Of a DNA stretch of 64,000 bases, positions 34,302 to 46,680 are shown one piece after another. The stretch is from assembly GCF_000182925.2 (NCBI RefSeq), contig NC_026506.1:2914001-2978000 (forward strand), read 5' to 3'. The stretch comes from Neurospora crassa OR74A. Lineage: Eukaryota > Ascomycota > Sordariomycetes > Sordariales > Sordariaceae. The notes beneath the pieces were generated by a model that was given only the letters and a program-made list of their open reading frames with translations, searched no databases and was not told where the DNA came from. How positions within the stretch are numbered: position 1 is the first letter of the stretch; each line of letters begins with the position of its first letter. The position numbers and the translations under genes were made by a program.

Positions 34302-37270
34302 ATTTGAATTTATAAAAGGACTATCTTCTTTCTAAAGGTTTATTAATAATATATTAGTAAATTACTTAAATATCTTCTATAATACTTATATTAATAATAT
34401 TTTAATTTATTTGGAAAATACTTATAATTATAAAAATTATATCCGTAAGGTATTAAACCGCCTTTAGGATATAGAATTATAAATTAATATTAAGAAATAT
34501 AAATTTAGAGTAACTTATATAAAATTCCTAAATTTTATTATTAAAATAAATAGTATTTCTATAGACCTTAAGAAGATTATTATAATTAGAGATTAATAGT
34601 AATTAATATTAATAAAAGAGGTTTAAGCTTTCCTAGGCTTTTACAACTTCTATTGGAAATTTATATAGAATTATAATTGTATTATATACCTACTAATAAA
34701 CCTTATAAAGAAGGATTCCCCTTTTTAATAGATAGAACGTTATTAAGAGGCTTTTAATAACTTTAAATAAATATTATTAAAAATATTAGTATTAACCTAC
34801 TTTAATTATAATTATAAAACGAAGGTAGAAATAGATACTTTTAATAATATATATATTAAGGTAATAAATTAGAAATAAGGGGATAGAGAATAGTACCCTA
34901 TAATATTCTATTTCAAAATTATAGTACCTATAAAATTAAATTACCTAATTTATAATAAGGAATTACTCGCTATAATAAAAGTATTCGAATAATAGTGGTT
35001 AGAATTAAAAAGAATTATCCCTTTTATAATTATTATTAACTATTAAGCTTTAGAATACTTCGGTAATAAAAGGCTCTTAAATAAATAATAAATATACTAA
35101 TCCGAGAGGCTTTCGGAATATTAATTTAAAATAATATATTAGCCGGGTAAGGAAAATATTATAACCAACGTATTATTATAGAAATTAAAGGACTTAAAGA
35201 CTATAAAAGTAAAGAAAGAAGATTAATATATATTACGAATATTAAAACCCAATAAAGAAAGCTTCTTAATATTTATTAGTAATAAGGAGGAAACCCCTAC
35301 CTCGGAATTATATACTATTTTATATTTAAAAATTACAATTATAGGACGAAGGATTCTAATAGAAGTAGTAATATTAAACGAATTAGAAGAATAAATTAAC
35401 GAATTACTTATATTCCTTTTAAATACTATACTAATTAATTAATTATTATTTTTAAACTGTACAACTAATTCCCTAACCCTTTTTAAAGTAAAAGCGGAAT
35501 AACCAAATATATTTTTCTCTTTAAAGAATAATCTATTATACTATAAGGGGAAACTAATCGTCCTAGAAAATTAAAACCTTCGAACTTACCTAATATATAA
35601 TATATATACCTAATTAATTATTACGTACCAAAGAAAAATCAAAATAAAATATTTAGTATAAGGATAATACTAGTAGCCCGCAATAACTTTGGATATAGAT
35701 TATTATATTTTAAATTACTAGGAGTATAAATCTTTTAAATACCCTAAAAATAAAACGCCGGGGAAGTTCTATTGAATCCCTATTACTATAGGACGCTCTT
35801 AAACGAATATAGTAATCAATTTTAAATTAATACTAATTAATAAGAAAAGCTACAATAATATATTAGTAATAGTAGATCGCTTTATAAAAATATCCTAATA
35901 TATACTCTATAGAGGTACTATAATTACCTAATAGGCCGTTTAAATATACTATTAAAGCCTATTCTATATATTTAATTATTTAAAGGAAATTATTAGTAAT
36001 TGAGGATTATAATTTATTTCGGACTTTATATAGGAATTAATTATATTATTAGGAATTATATAGAAGNNNNNNNNNNNNNNNNNNNNNNNNNNNNNNNNNN
36101 NNNNNNNNNNNNNNNNNNNNNNNNNNNNNNNNNNNNNNNNNNNNNNNNNNNNNNNNNNNNNNNNNNTTGAGTAATTTAAGCTACTCTTAAATTATAGGGT
36201 AAATAGAGGTTATAAATTAATATTTAAATTAAAGGTTCTAACCTTATATTAATTACAACTAAAATAATTAATTATTAACCTTACCTATATTAAATATAGT
36301 ATAAACTGCCCTTCTATATAAGAATTTAATTAAATTATTACTATACAAGGTAATTATAAGCTTTCTAATACTAATATTATTTAATTAAAGAAGTTAAATA
36401 TAATTAATAGAACTACTAATATAGGAAAGGATTAATAAAATAGAGGCTTAGAATATTATTTAATAGTTAGAGAATATTCGGGAGGTAGTTATAAAAGTTA
36501 TTAATAAAGTATAATAATAATAAACGATTTAAGCTAATTATTATAAAAGGGACCCGGATTATAATATAGGAAATAAAATATTTATTGTTAAAAAGAACTA
36601 ATTAATGGACCGTTCGAATAATAAATTAAATTACCTACTAACTTAAATTCTATACTATATTAAAACTATAAAAGGATATTTATATAATTTAGAATTATTA
36701 GATTCTTTAAAAAGTCGGAAGGTATTTTATACTAATCCTCTATACTAAATATTTAATAATCCCCTTCTAAATTAAATAAAATAAAACCCTACGGGCGAAA
36801 CGTTTATAAATAATAGGGAAGAAGAATAGGAAGTCTATAAAATACTTTTATTAAAAATAATCGATAGTAAATTATAGTACTAAATCGAATAGAAAGGATA
36901 GGATCTAGACCTAAAATAATATTTAGTAGAAGGATTTAAAAATATAATTGAAGTTTTATATAACTATTATAACGAATACCCTAATAAATTTAAATTATTA
37001 GTATAATTATTATAGTAGATTGTAAGAGTAAAGGAGGATTATTAGAATAATAATAAATTAACGTTTGTAAAAAAAATAATATATAGAAGGAGGATTTAAT
37101 AGAAGGATATATTTTTCTTATTAGAAGTAGGATAATTTTAATATAATTTAATAAATAATTATAAATAAAGGTTTAATAATAAATTAGTAATAAATATAAG
37201 ACTAAATAAATAATATAGTAGAATTAATATCCCTACTTTGAGGGTATTTAATATATTTAGAAAATAAAGA
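34302..37270 (+). pseudogene. Gypsy C internal region 1, pol 3' part
   Basis: RT from the catalytic box onward (TYINNILIYLE near 34370), RNase H (near 34810 VEIDTFNNIYI), integrase (about 35780-36250) and chromodomain (about 36830-36970, EGFKNIIEVLYNYYNEYP). Collinear with 39724-42760. An assembly gap at 36067 lies inside integrase. All C/T and G/A differences between the two copies fit RIP. Confidence 0.85.
36067..36166. other. assembly gap, 100 N, probably no missing bases
   Basis: Left flank ends TATATAGAAG and right flank starts TTGAGTAATTTAAGC. The uninterrupted sister copy at about 41650-41680 reads TATAGAAGCTAAGCAATTTAAGC. The flanks abut without loss. Confidence 0.85.
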
Positions 37271-37375
37271 GGTCGTAGGTTCAAAATAAGCTTATATTGC
37301 AAAGTTTTTTTTCCTTTTTTATACTTCTAAATTTTATAATTTTAAGACTAAGCCTTATATAGGAGGGGGGGGTAA

Positions 37376-37618
37376 TATTATAACTTAGATCTATAACGTT
37401 TAAAAGTATAGAGGTATTAATTATATAGTAGTATACTACTTTTATAATAGATTTTACTAATACGGACTAGGGTTTGGCGTATATATATATTTAATTATAT
37501 ATAATTAGCCTACCTTTATACGTTTCCCTCTTCTTTTTTTTAATTTTGATTTTATATTTAATTAGTACTATAAACCCCCTTAAGCTAACTTTCTCTTATA
37601 TTCGTATATATTCTTATA
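37376..37618 (+). repeat. Gypsy C LTR 2 (central, shared), 243 bp, RIP-saturated
   Basis: Preceded by a G-rich polypurine tract (37361-37372). Same length as LTR 1 and LTR 3 but starts TATTATAAC where LTR 1 has TGTCATGGC, and nearly every CpA/TpG is lost. Serves as 3' LTR of internal region 1 and 5' LTR of internal region 2. Confidence 0.9.
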
Positions 37619-37939
37619 TAAAATTAAAATTAAAATTTATTATATAATTGGGGATAGTAATTATAATATCCTAATTACCTAATACCCGAAGTCGCTTATT
37701 AAATTATAATTAATAATAATAAGATTCTAATAAATTATAACTATAGCGAAAACCTAATATTAGAAAATATTATTACGAAACCCGTATTTACTATAATTAA
37801 AAATATTAAACCTTAATATAATAAATAATAATTTAAAAAACTAGTCCGAGGGTAGCCTAATAATTAATAATTATACTCTAAATTACTAAATTAATACTAA
37901 TACTAATATTGAAGGGGCTAAATTACCTTCCCCTACTAT

Positions 37940-39348
37940 TATTTATTTAAATCTACTTTAAATAGAGAAATTATTAATAACCCCTACTATTAATAATTAT
38001 AAAAAAAATTATTTAACCCCTAATTCCTTAGTAAAATACAATTTAATTACTTTATAGGACTGTATTACTATTTAATATAATACTACAAATTATCTACCGC
38101 TTAAAAATTAAATTCTAAAGTAACTATTAGCCAAAATACAATTTATTTATTATTATAAAATATATTTTAATATTNNNNNNNNNNNNNNNNNNNNNNNNNN
38201 NNNNNNNNNNNNNNNNNNNNNNNNNNNNNNNNNNNNNNNNNNNNNNNNNNNNNNNNNNNNNNNNNNNNNNNNNNCCGAATTTAAGCCCGGTTATATTACT
38301 CCTTATAAAAAAGCGAAGCCTAACGTAATTAATTAAACTTTAAATAGCTATTTAAAAATTTAAAGATACTATTTCTAAAATAAATAAATAATTATTTTAC
38401 TTAACTTTATTAGAAATATAATTATAGGAAGGCTATAGTTAGAATATTATTAAATATTTGTAAATTATTATAATTATTTACTATAATTCCCCGAATCTCT
38501 AATTCCAACCCTTAATACCCGAAATTTATAAATAAATCCAATCCGTTTATTATTTAACCTAGAATACTAGGAAAACATATTTTATAGAAATATTTTAATA
38601 ACTAAAGAAGAAAAAAGGAAAGAGGATAGTACTTTTTATAAATCTAATAATAAATAGAGGTAGCTACGAATTTCAATAAAGCTAAAGGGGAGATAAGAGG
38701 GTTAGATAATAGTAAATAAATTATAGAAGAAGTATTGAAAGTAGGAGTAGTAAAATATAGCCTCCGAAACGCCTTTTTAAAGGAATATTTATTATAAATA
38801 AGAATTTCGGTATTAGAATAAAAAAAGGCTTTTTTATTACTTCCTCGTCTTATAATAAATTTTAATAGTAAATTATTTAAAGATTAGCGACCAAAAGCTA
38901 TTTATATAATTAAATACTAAATTTAGGGGGCCGCAATCTCTTAAATTAAATAAATAAAATAGGAACTATTTAATGAAATTAAATATAAATATATTTTAAA
39001 AATAGAATTAATTATAATAGAAAGTAAGTACTAAAGAGTAAAAAAATAGAAAACAGCTACTCCTTCTTACCCTCTCTCAAATAGAGAAGGTCCCTACTAT
39101 TTAAAGAAAATATTCAAATAGGTCAAAGAACGCCCCAAGGATATAGCTATTATTAATATAATTATCTTTAACTACTATATTAACTAGAATACTAAGGTCG
39201 AATCTACGAATTGCTATAAAATTAATAGGATTATAGATAGTATAAAGTTTCGAATATTATTTATAGACGATAAAGGGCACTATAATTTAGTATTAGAAAA
39301 GTTATTAAAATAATATTATAATTATATTAATATATTTAGTAAATTTAA
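37940..39348 (+). pseudogene. Gypsy C internal region 2, gag and protease fragments
   Basis: 37940-38174 is the start of gag, collinear with 28060-28270. After the gap, 38275-39348 corresponds to the end of the protease region and the segment before RT in B (about 23200-24210). Compared with B, well over 2 kb (most of gag) is missing at the gap. Confidence 0.72.
38175..38274. other. assembly gap, 100 N
   Basis: Hides most of gag of internal region 2, judged by alignment to B and to internal region 1. Confidence 0.9.
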
Positions 39349-39448
39349 NNNNNNNNNNNNNNNNNNNNNNNNNNNNNNNNNNNNNNNNNNNNNNNNNNNN
39401 NNNNNNNNNNNNNNNNNNNNNNNNNNNNNNNNNNNNNNNNNNNNNNNN
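39349..39448. other. assembly gap, 100 N
   Basis: Lies just before the RT domain. Comparison with B (about 24210-24390) suggests roughly 200 bp missing. Confidence 0.85.
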
Positions 39449-42400
39449 AGTTTAATATTATTGGTTATTCTAGTATTATTTATATTTAAAGCTAATAGAA
39501 GTTTATAATTTTATATAAATTACTGGAAATTAAACGCCCTATCTAAAAAAGATTATTATCCCCTTCCCTTAATAGATAAAATAATAGTGTAAATCGGCTA
39601 AGCTAAAATATTCTCTAAAATCGATATTAAATAAGTATTCTACTAGATATAGATATATTCCAATTATAAAAATCTAACGACTTTCAAAACTCGTTATAGA
39701 GTATACTAATATAAAAGTTCTATTATTTGAATTTATAAAAGGACTATCTTCTTTCTAAAGGTTTATTAATAATATATTAGTAAATTATTTAAATATCTTC
39801 TATAGTACTTATATTAATAATATTCTAATTTACTCGGAAAATACTTATAATTATAAGAATTATATCCGTAAAGTATTAAACCGCCTTCGGAATATAGAAT
39901 TATAGGTTAATATTAAGAAATATAAATTTAAGGTAACCTATATAAAATTCTTAAATTTTATTATTAAAATAGATAGTATTTCTATAGACCTTAAGAAGAT
40001 TATTGCAATTAGAGATTAATAGTAACTAATATTAATAAAAGAGGTTTAGGCTTTCCTAGGCTTTTGTAACTTCTATTGGAAATTCGTATAGAATTATAAT
40101 TGTATTATATACCTACTAATAAACCTTACGAAAAAGGATTCCCCTTTTTAATAGATAGAACATTATTAAGAGGCTTTTAATAACCTTAAATAAATATTAT
40201 TAGGAATACCGGTACTAACCTACTTTGACTATAATTATAAAACGAAGGTAGAAACGGATACTTCTAATAATATATATACTAGGGTAATAAATTAGAAATA
40301 AGGGGATAGAGAATAATACTCTATAATATTCTATTTAAAAATTATAGTACCCGTAAAATTAAACTACCTAATTTATAATAAGGAATTATTCGCTATAATA
40401 AAAATATTCGAATAATAACGGCCAGAATTAAAAAGAATTACCCCTTTTATAATTATTACTAACTACTAAGCTTTAAAATACTTCGGTAGTAAAAAGCTCC
40501 TAAACGGATAATAAATATATTAATCCGAGAGGCTTTTGGAATATTAATTTAAAATAATATATTAGCCGGGCAAGGAAAATATTATAGCCGACGTATTATT
40601 ATAGAAATTAAAGGACTTAAAGATTATAAAAGTAAAGAAAGAGGACTAATATATATTACGAATATTAAAACCCAATAAAGAAGGCTTCTTAATATTCGCT
40701 AGTAATAAGGAGGAAACCCCTACTTCGGAACTATACGCTATTCTATATTTAAAAATTATAATTATAGGACGAAGGACTCTAATAGAAGTAGTAATATTAA
40801 ACGAACTAGAAGAATAAATCAACGAATTACCTATATCCCTCTTAAATATTATATTAATTAATTAATTATTATCCTTAAACTATACAATTAATTCCCTAAC
40901 CCCTTTCAAAGTAAAAGTAGAATAACTAAATATATCTTTCTCTTTAAAGAATAATCTATTATATTATAAAGGGAAACTAATCGTCCTAGAGAATTAAGAC
41001 CTTCGAACTTACCTAATATATAATATATATACTTAATTAATTATTATATACCAAAGAAAAATTAAAATAAAGTATTTAGTATAAGGATAATACTAGTAGC
41101 TTACAATAACCTCGGATATAAATTATTATATTTTAAATTACTAGGAGTATAAATCTTCTAAATACCCCAAAAATAAAATGCCGGGGAAATTCCACTAAAT
41201 CCCTATTACTATAGGACGCTCTTAAACGAATATAGTAATCGATTTTAAATTAATACTAATTAATAAAAAAGGCTACAATAATATATTAGTAATAGTAGAT
41301 CGCTTTANNNNNNNNNNNNNNNNNNNNNNNNNNNNNNNNNNNNNNNNNNNNNNNNNNNNNNNNNNNNNNNNNNNNNNNNNNNNNNNNNNNNNNNNNNNNN
41401 NNNNNNNGTAATCGATTTTAAATTAATACTAATTAATAAAAAAGGCTACAATAATATATTAGTAATAGTAGATCGCTTTACAAAAATATCCTAATATATA
41501 CTCTATAGAAGTACTATAATTACTTAATAGGCCGCTTAAATATACTATTAAGGCCTATTCTATATATTTAATTATTTAAAGGAAATTATTAGTAATTGAG
41601 GACTACAATTTATTTCGGACTTTATATAGGAATTAATTATATTATTAGGAATTATATAGAAGCTAAGCAATTTAAGCTACTCTTGAATTATAGGGCAAAT
41701 AGAGGTTATAAACTAATATCTAAATTAAAGGCTCCAACCTTATATTAATTACAACCAAGACAATTAATTGCTAGCCTTACCTATATTAAATATAATATAA
41801 GCCGCCCTTCTATATAAGAGTTTAATTAAACTATTATTATATAAAGTAATTATAGGCTTTCTAATACTAATATTATTCAATTAAAGAAGCTAGGTATAGT
41901 TAACAGAACTACCGGTATAGGAAAGGATTAATAAAATAGAGGCCTAGAATATTACCTAATAATTAGAAAATATCCGGAAGGTAGTTATAAAAGTTATTAA
42001 TAAAGTATAATAGTAATAGACAATTTAGGCTAACTATTATAAAAAGGACCCGGATTATAATATAGGAAATAAAATATTTATTATTAAGAAGAATTAATTA
42101 ACGGACCGCCCGAATAATAAATTAAATCACCTACCAACCTAAATTCTATACTATATTAAAACTATAAAAAGATATTTATATAACCTAAAATTACTAGATT
42201 CTTCAAAAAGTCGGAAGGTATTTTATACCGACCCTCTACGCTAAATACCTAATAATCCCCTTCCAAATTAAATAAGATAAAACCCTACGGGCGAAACGTT
42301 TATAAGTAATAAGGAAGAAGAATAAAAGGTCTATAAAGTACTCTTATTAAAGATAATCGATAGTAAATTGTAGTACTAAGTCGAATAGAAAGGATAGGAT

Positions 42401-42760
42401 CCGGACCTAAAATAGTATTTAGTAGAAGGATTTAAAAATATAATTAAAATTTTATATAACTATTATAACGAGTACCTTAATAAATCTAGACCGCTAGTAC
42501 GACTATTATAATAAATTGTAAGAGTAAAGGAGGACTATTAGAACGATAATAAACTAACGTTCGTAAAAAAAATAATATATAGAAGGAGGATTTAATAAAA
42601 GGATATATTTTTCTTATTGGAAGTAGGATAATTTCGGTACGGTTTAATAAGTAATTATAAATAAGGGTTTAATAATAAGCTAGCGATAAATATAGGATTG
42701 GATAAATAATGTAGTAGAATTAATATCCCCGCCCCGAGGGTATTTAATATACTTAAAAAA
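39449..42760 (+). pseudogene. Gypsy C internal region 2, pol (RT, RNase H, IN, chromodomain)
   Basis: RT from its N-terminal part, catalytic box TYINNILIY near 39800, RNase H near 40250 (VETDTSNNIYT), integrase about 41200-41750, chromodomain about 42320-42490 (EGFKNIIKILYNYYNEY). Less RIP-mutated than internal region 1. The gap at 41308 falls in integrase and is an artefact. Followed by a polypurine tract (42859-42868) and LTR 3. Confidence 0.85.
41308..41407. other. assembly gap, 100 N, flanked by identical 73-bp contig ends
   Basis: 41235-41307 and 41408-41480 are identical, base for base. Internal region 1 has this sequence once, uninterrupted (about 35815-35890). The two contig ends therefore overlap and nothing is missing. 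Confidence 0.95.
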
Positions 42761-42871
42761 TAAAGAGGTCGTAGGTTTAAGATAGGCTTGTATTATAAAG
42801 TTTTTTTTCCTTTTTTATACTTCTAAATTTCACGGCTCTAGGACTGAGCCTTATACAGGAGGGGGGGGTAA

Positions 42872-43114
42872 TATTATAGCCTAGATCTATAACGCCCAAA
42901 AGTATAGAGGTGCTAGTCACGTGGTAGTACGCCGCCTTCGCAACGGACTCTACTGGTACGGACTAGGGCTCGGCGCGTATATGTATTTAATCGTATACAG
43001 CCAGCCCACCTTTGCACATTTCCCTCTTCTCTTCTTTAGCTTTAATTTTATATTTGATTAGTACCACGAACCCCCTTGAGCTGGCTTTCTCTTGTGCTAG
43101 TGTGCGCTCTCACA
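42872..43114 (+). repeat. Gypsy C LTR 3, 243 bp, partly RIP-mutated
   Basis: Starts TATTATAGCC and ends CTCTCACA, with intermediate RIP load between LTR 1 and LTR 2. Followed directly by GTAGA. Confidence 0.92.
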
Positions 43115-43119
43115 GTAGA
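43115..43119. repeat. 5-bp TSD of Gypsy C, right
   Basis: GTAGA, partner of 27472-27476. Confidence 0.88.
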
Positions 43120-43261
43120 CGTATTTAGGAAGCGAAGTATCGTAGGTTCAAAACAGGTTTATAATAAAAAAAGTTTTTTCTTTTTTCGTTTTTTCTGTAC
43201 ATTACACCTTCTATTTTCTTTTCGGCTCTGGGACTAAGCCTTCCTTTAGAAAGGGGGGTAA
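43120..43261 (+). other. Gypsy B 3' untranslated region, right part
   Basis: Continues element B after removal of C. Similar to the 3' ends of the C copies and ends in a polypurine tract (43249-43258) just before the LTR. Confidence 0.8.
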
Positions 43262-43433
43262 TATCATAGCCCAAATCCATAACAGCTACTACAACCAAGT
43301 CACGTAGCCGCGTACCGCTCTCGCGGCACAACCCACCCTAGCCCAGGCGGGGCTCGGCGCACACACTACAAAACCTCGTACAGCCAGCCCACCTTTACAC
43401 CTTTCTCTTCTTCTTTCTTTAACTTTAATATTA

Positions 43434-43441
43434 TATTTAAA
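43434..43441. repeat. 8-bp TSD of the Mutator-like element, left
   Basis: TATTTAAA, repeated at 46673-46680. The empty site can be read in the intact LTR near 19680. Confidence 0.88.
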
Positions 43442-43487
43442 GAGTAAACCTCGGTGCACCCACCCCATAACCTAGGCGCACCCAAAA
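43442..43487 (+). repeat. MULE left terminal inverted repeat
   Basis: GC-rich; matches the reverse complement of 46627-46672 with a single G/A difference. Confidence 0.9.
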
Positions 43488-43899
43488 CCCAGGAAATGTG
43501 GGACCGTGCAGCTAATGACACCTAACATTATAAACCGCGTTTTTACTAGCTAAATTTCGTCTTTTCAATACACATAACACCCCCTCTAACTTAGTCATTT
43601 CCTCACCCATTTTTTCACACGGCCATTTACACCCCTTTTACACATCGCGCACAGCACACAGCACACAACTTAATACACAGTATACGATTCAACACCCACT
43701 ACTATAACCACCGCCAACGTACGTAACTCTACTCAAATTAATTACCGTTAATTATCTATAAATAATATTAATCGTATTTAATTACTAACGTTTAACAAAT
43801 ATCTTCTTAAATTATCTACAATACTCCTACATTAGTGTAGCCTCGTCGGTATTACAATTCTACTACCTTATTAGCCTCTTTCGCAAGCAGCTATACCTC

Positions 43900-46400
43900 C
43901 CTCAACATCGATACCGAATAATCTATACCTACCGACAACGCATTATTTAACCTCCCCCCCAGCGATATTAATACTATTATACGCAAGGTCGTTAAAATAT
44001 ATCAGCGTCACCAATTTAGCATTACGACCGTACATAATATTTCAAAACAAAGCCTATAGATAGGGAAGTGTATTATAGAGTTTTCAAATATAACTACGCT
44101 AAATCGTAACCGTAAGAACCTACAAATCCGTATAAGAAATACCGCTCAACGACCAGAAAAATATTACATAAATACCTATTTAACATCATTATCCAAACAC
44201 TTAAGAAGAACAACTACAAATATACCGTACGGGCAATTAACCGCGCGCATTATCGTCATCCCCCGTCTCACAACCTCTCTTATTATTTAATCTTTCAATA
44301 ATAGGTTAATTTAGAGAACTATTCGTATATTTAGAGTTCCCTTTAATAATACGAATTAATTATATGTAATATACACTTAATAATTAAAACTAAATTCCCC
44401 AAACTATTACTTATATACAAAAACCTCAATAATTAGCACTAATAGCCATAATAAATTAATAATAATAGCTATACTAATATATAAATATTCGTACGTACTA
44501 TTAGGAATAATAAGCTCGTTACTCTTAGATACTATTACTTTAATTACAGTATTAATAACAACGGTTATAAGGACAATAAAGCCACTATATTACACTATAA
44601 TCTTTAGGTTCTACACAAGTAAAAGAAGATATAGAGGCGATACTTATATACTCTACTCCTTAATACTACGTACAAAACCAACCAATATCATATACCAACC
44701 GTATAAAACATGATAATTACGCCAGAGAAATTATCTATACCAATCTTTCAAACAATTATCAATAACAAAAGGGATAAAGGATTTGGCTAGCTTGTTAAAT
44801 ATATTAAGAAAATAATAAATAACTTCTCGATACCTAATCCAACGGTTATTATAATAGACAGTAACAATTAATTAATTAGAGCCATTAGCTAAATCTTCCC
44901 AAATACTCAACATTAATATTATATATAGCATATCAATTACAATATTATTAAACACTTCAAAGATAATTAGCAACGTATAGATTAAAACAATTTAATATAG
45001 ATCGGAGCTGATAAACAGCAGTCTAGTAATAAAGAGGACAATAATAAGGGGGCTAACGAAGAGGATAGCAGTAAAGACGATTCCAATAGTAACGAAGCAA
45101 CAATACAATAACTATAGTAAAAAGTAATAAATTAATATAATTAAAATAATATTACTAAAGTACATTATATATATAAAAAGGTTAAAACAATTACTAAAAC
45201 GTAAACTAGGCTGGGCCCACTTCCTAACAAGGTCGCCAACACTAAAGCAAGGTTCTTTCACGTATAGCAGTATATAATCTACGCCCCATCGATACCGGAA
45301 TTTAAAAGCGCTTTATTACTTCTATATTATTAATTTAGAGTAGCACAAGGAACTATCATCAAATAGATTACAACCGACTTACTCCCTTACAAAATAGAGT
45401 AGGCTAATTACTATATTAAAGGGTATTTCAATTATAAGCAAAGAACCACATCGCCCAATAAATACCAATAATAACTCCCTCAAATCATATAGATTATCTA
45501 TACGCAACAGTTTAATTAATTTATACTATACTAGTAAGCAATATAGTCTCCGCCGCTATACCTACTTCAAAGAGATTATTACTAAATCGTCTTCTCGTAT
45601 ACGTATAGATACAATCGGGCTGCTATAAGTAGGCAATATTCCACTTAGTATTACAATTTAGGCATATAATTTACTTACTAGTTAATATAACTAGTTAAAG
45701 GGTAGCCTTCCTACTTTAAATCACCCTAATAAAACTCTCTAGCCGTATATCCAATAATTCAAAGTGTAATTTAACTTACCTTATACCTACAAGATAGAAA
45801 CTAAGAAGGAAGCTAGCAAAACAACCTTAATCTCTAAAAACAACTACTATCTATTCTAGTATTTCATTCAACGACGAATAAAATTACAACTATCCCCTCC
45901 CCAAATTAACTATATACTAATAACTATATTAGGATACAATAAATAAATATCTACATCTTCGACCGGCCGTTAAAATTATACCTAAGGAACGCCCTCCAAA
46001 ATAGGGTAGCCCATTTAACAACAAAACCATTCTACCAAATTAAATAAAAAAGGGTAATAAAAAACACCGTAGCACTGCGTAGTAAATTAAAGAATACCCA
46101 ACCTATCCGAGTAGTAAGGCAATACAACTATTTACAATACGAAGCTAATCCTACACTTAAAGAAATAAATAAGAATAATATTTATAGTCGTACTTAGAGT
46201 AAAGTACGTAATTATATTAAAATAACTAACAATAGGGAGGATAAGGATAAAGACAATAAATTGGGTAGATATTAGGAAGCGAGGGCTCGAAAATAAATGG
46301 CTCGTGAGAAGAGCGATAAGGTTATTAAAATATCGTCGGCGGGCTCGTCTAACGAGCTCTTTAAGCTACTAAAGCTATTAGACATTCGTATTTAGAGTAG
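43900..46400 (+). pseudogene. MULE transposase remnant
   Basis: The plus-strand reading at about 44839-44960 gives PTVIIIDSNN.LIRAIS.IFPNT then HINYNIIKHFK. This is the MULE transposase core pattern (catalytic D, then an FP segment, then a WHI-type motif with W mutated to stop). The frame is broken by TAA/TAG codons throughout. The C-terminal part near 46280-46500 is less mutated. Limits are approximate; I did not identify the SWIM zinc finger with confidence. Confidence 0.72.
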
Positions 46401-46626
46401 ATTTGAATCAACCAACTTTAATTGTCTGCAAATAGTATTAATTGAATAGAGGAATCGATTCCTAGCATTTTACATTCAACGCCATAAAAGTATTACGAGA
46501 TTTGGGTAACTGGGGATCACATAGCTGGGCGACCCAGCTGGCAAATCTGACTAAGGTACTAGATATATAAAACGACTAAAAACACGGCAAAAATACGATA
46601 ATTTCAATATCGGCTGCCCAGAGGGT

Positions 46627-46672
46627 TTTTGGGTGCGCCTAGGTTATGGGGTGGGTGTACCGAGGTTTACTC
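46627..46672 (-). repeat. MULE right terminal inverted repeat
   Basis: Reverse-complement partner of 43442-43487. Confidence 0.9.
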
Positions 46673-46680
46673 TATTTAAA
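46673..46680. repeat. 8-bp TSD of the Mutator-like element, right
   Basis: TATTTAAA. Confidence 0.88.

Larger units (their letters stand above)
27477..43114 (+). mobile_element. Gypsy tandem C: LTR-internal-LTR-internal-LTR
   Basis: Three LTRs of exactly 243 bp (27477-27719, 37376-37618, 42872-43114) enclose two internal regions, and one pair of GTAGA duplications flanks the whole. Internal region 1 is interrupted by LINE copy 5 and three assembly gaps; internal region 2 has three gaps. The structure fits a tandem made by recombination between LTRs of sister copies, with a single original target site. An assembly join between copies is the alternative, since gaps are present. Confidence 0.85.
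43442..46672 (+). mobile_element. Mutator-like DNA transposon (MULE), 3231 bp
   Basis: Terminal inverted repeats of about 46 bp with one mismatch (43442-43487 and 46627-46672), starting GAGTAAACCTCGG, and an 8-bp target duplication. The interior has a plus-strand transposase remnant. The size resembles the fungal Hop-type MULEs, though I cannot test relationship. The inverted repeats are nearly free of RIP. Confidence 0.88.

Noticed and set aside
43125-43331. Minus-strand 68-codon open frame
   Set aside because: It spans the Gypsy B 3' untranslated region and LTR.
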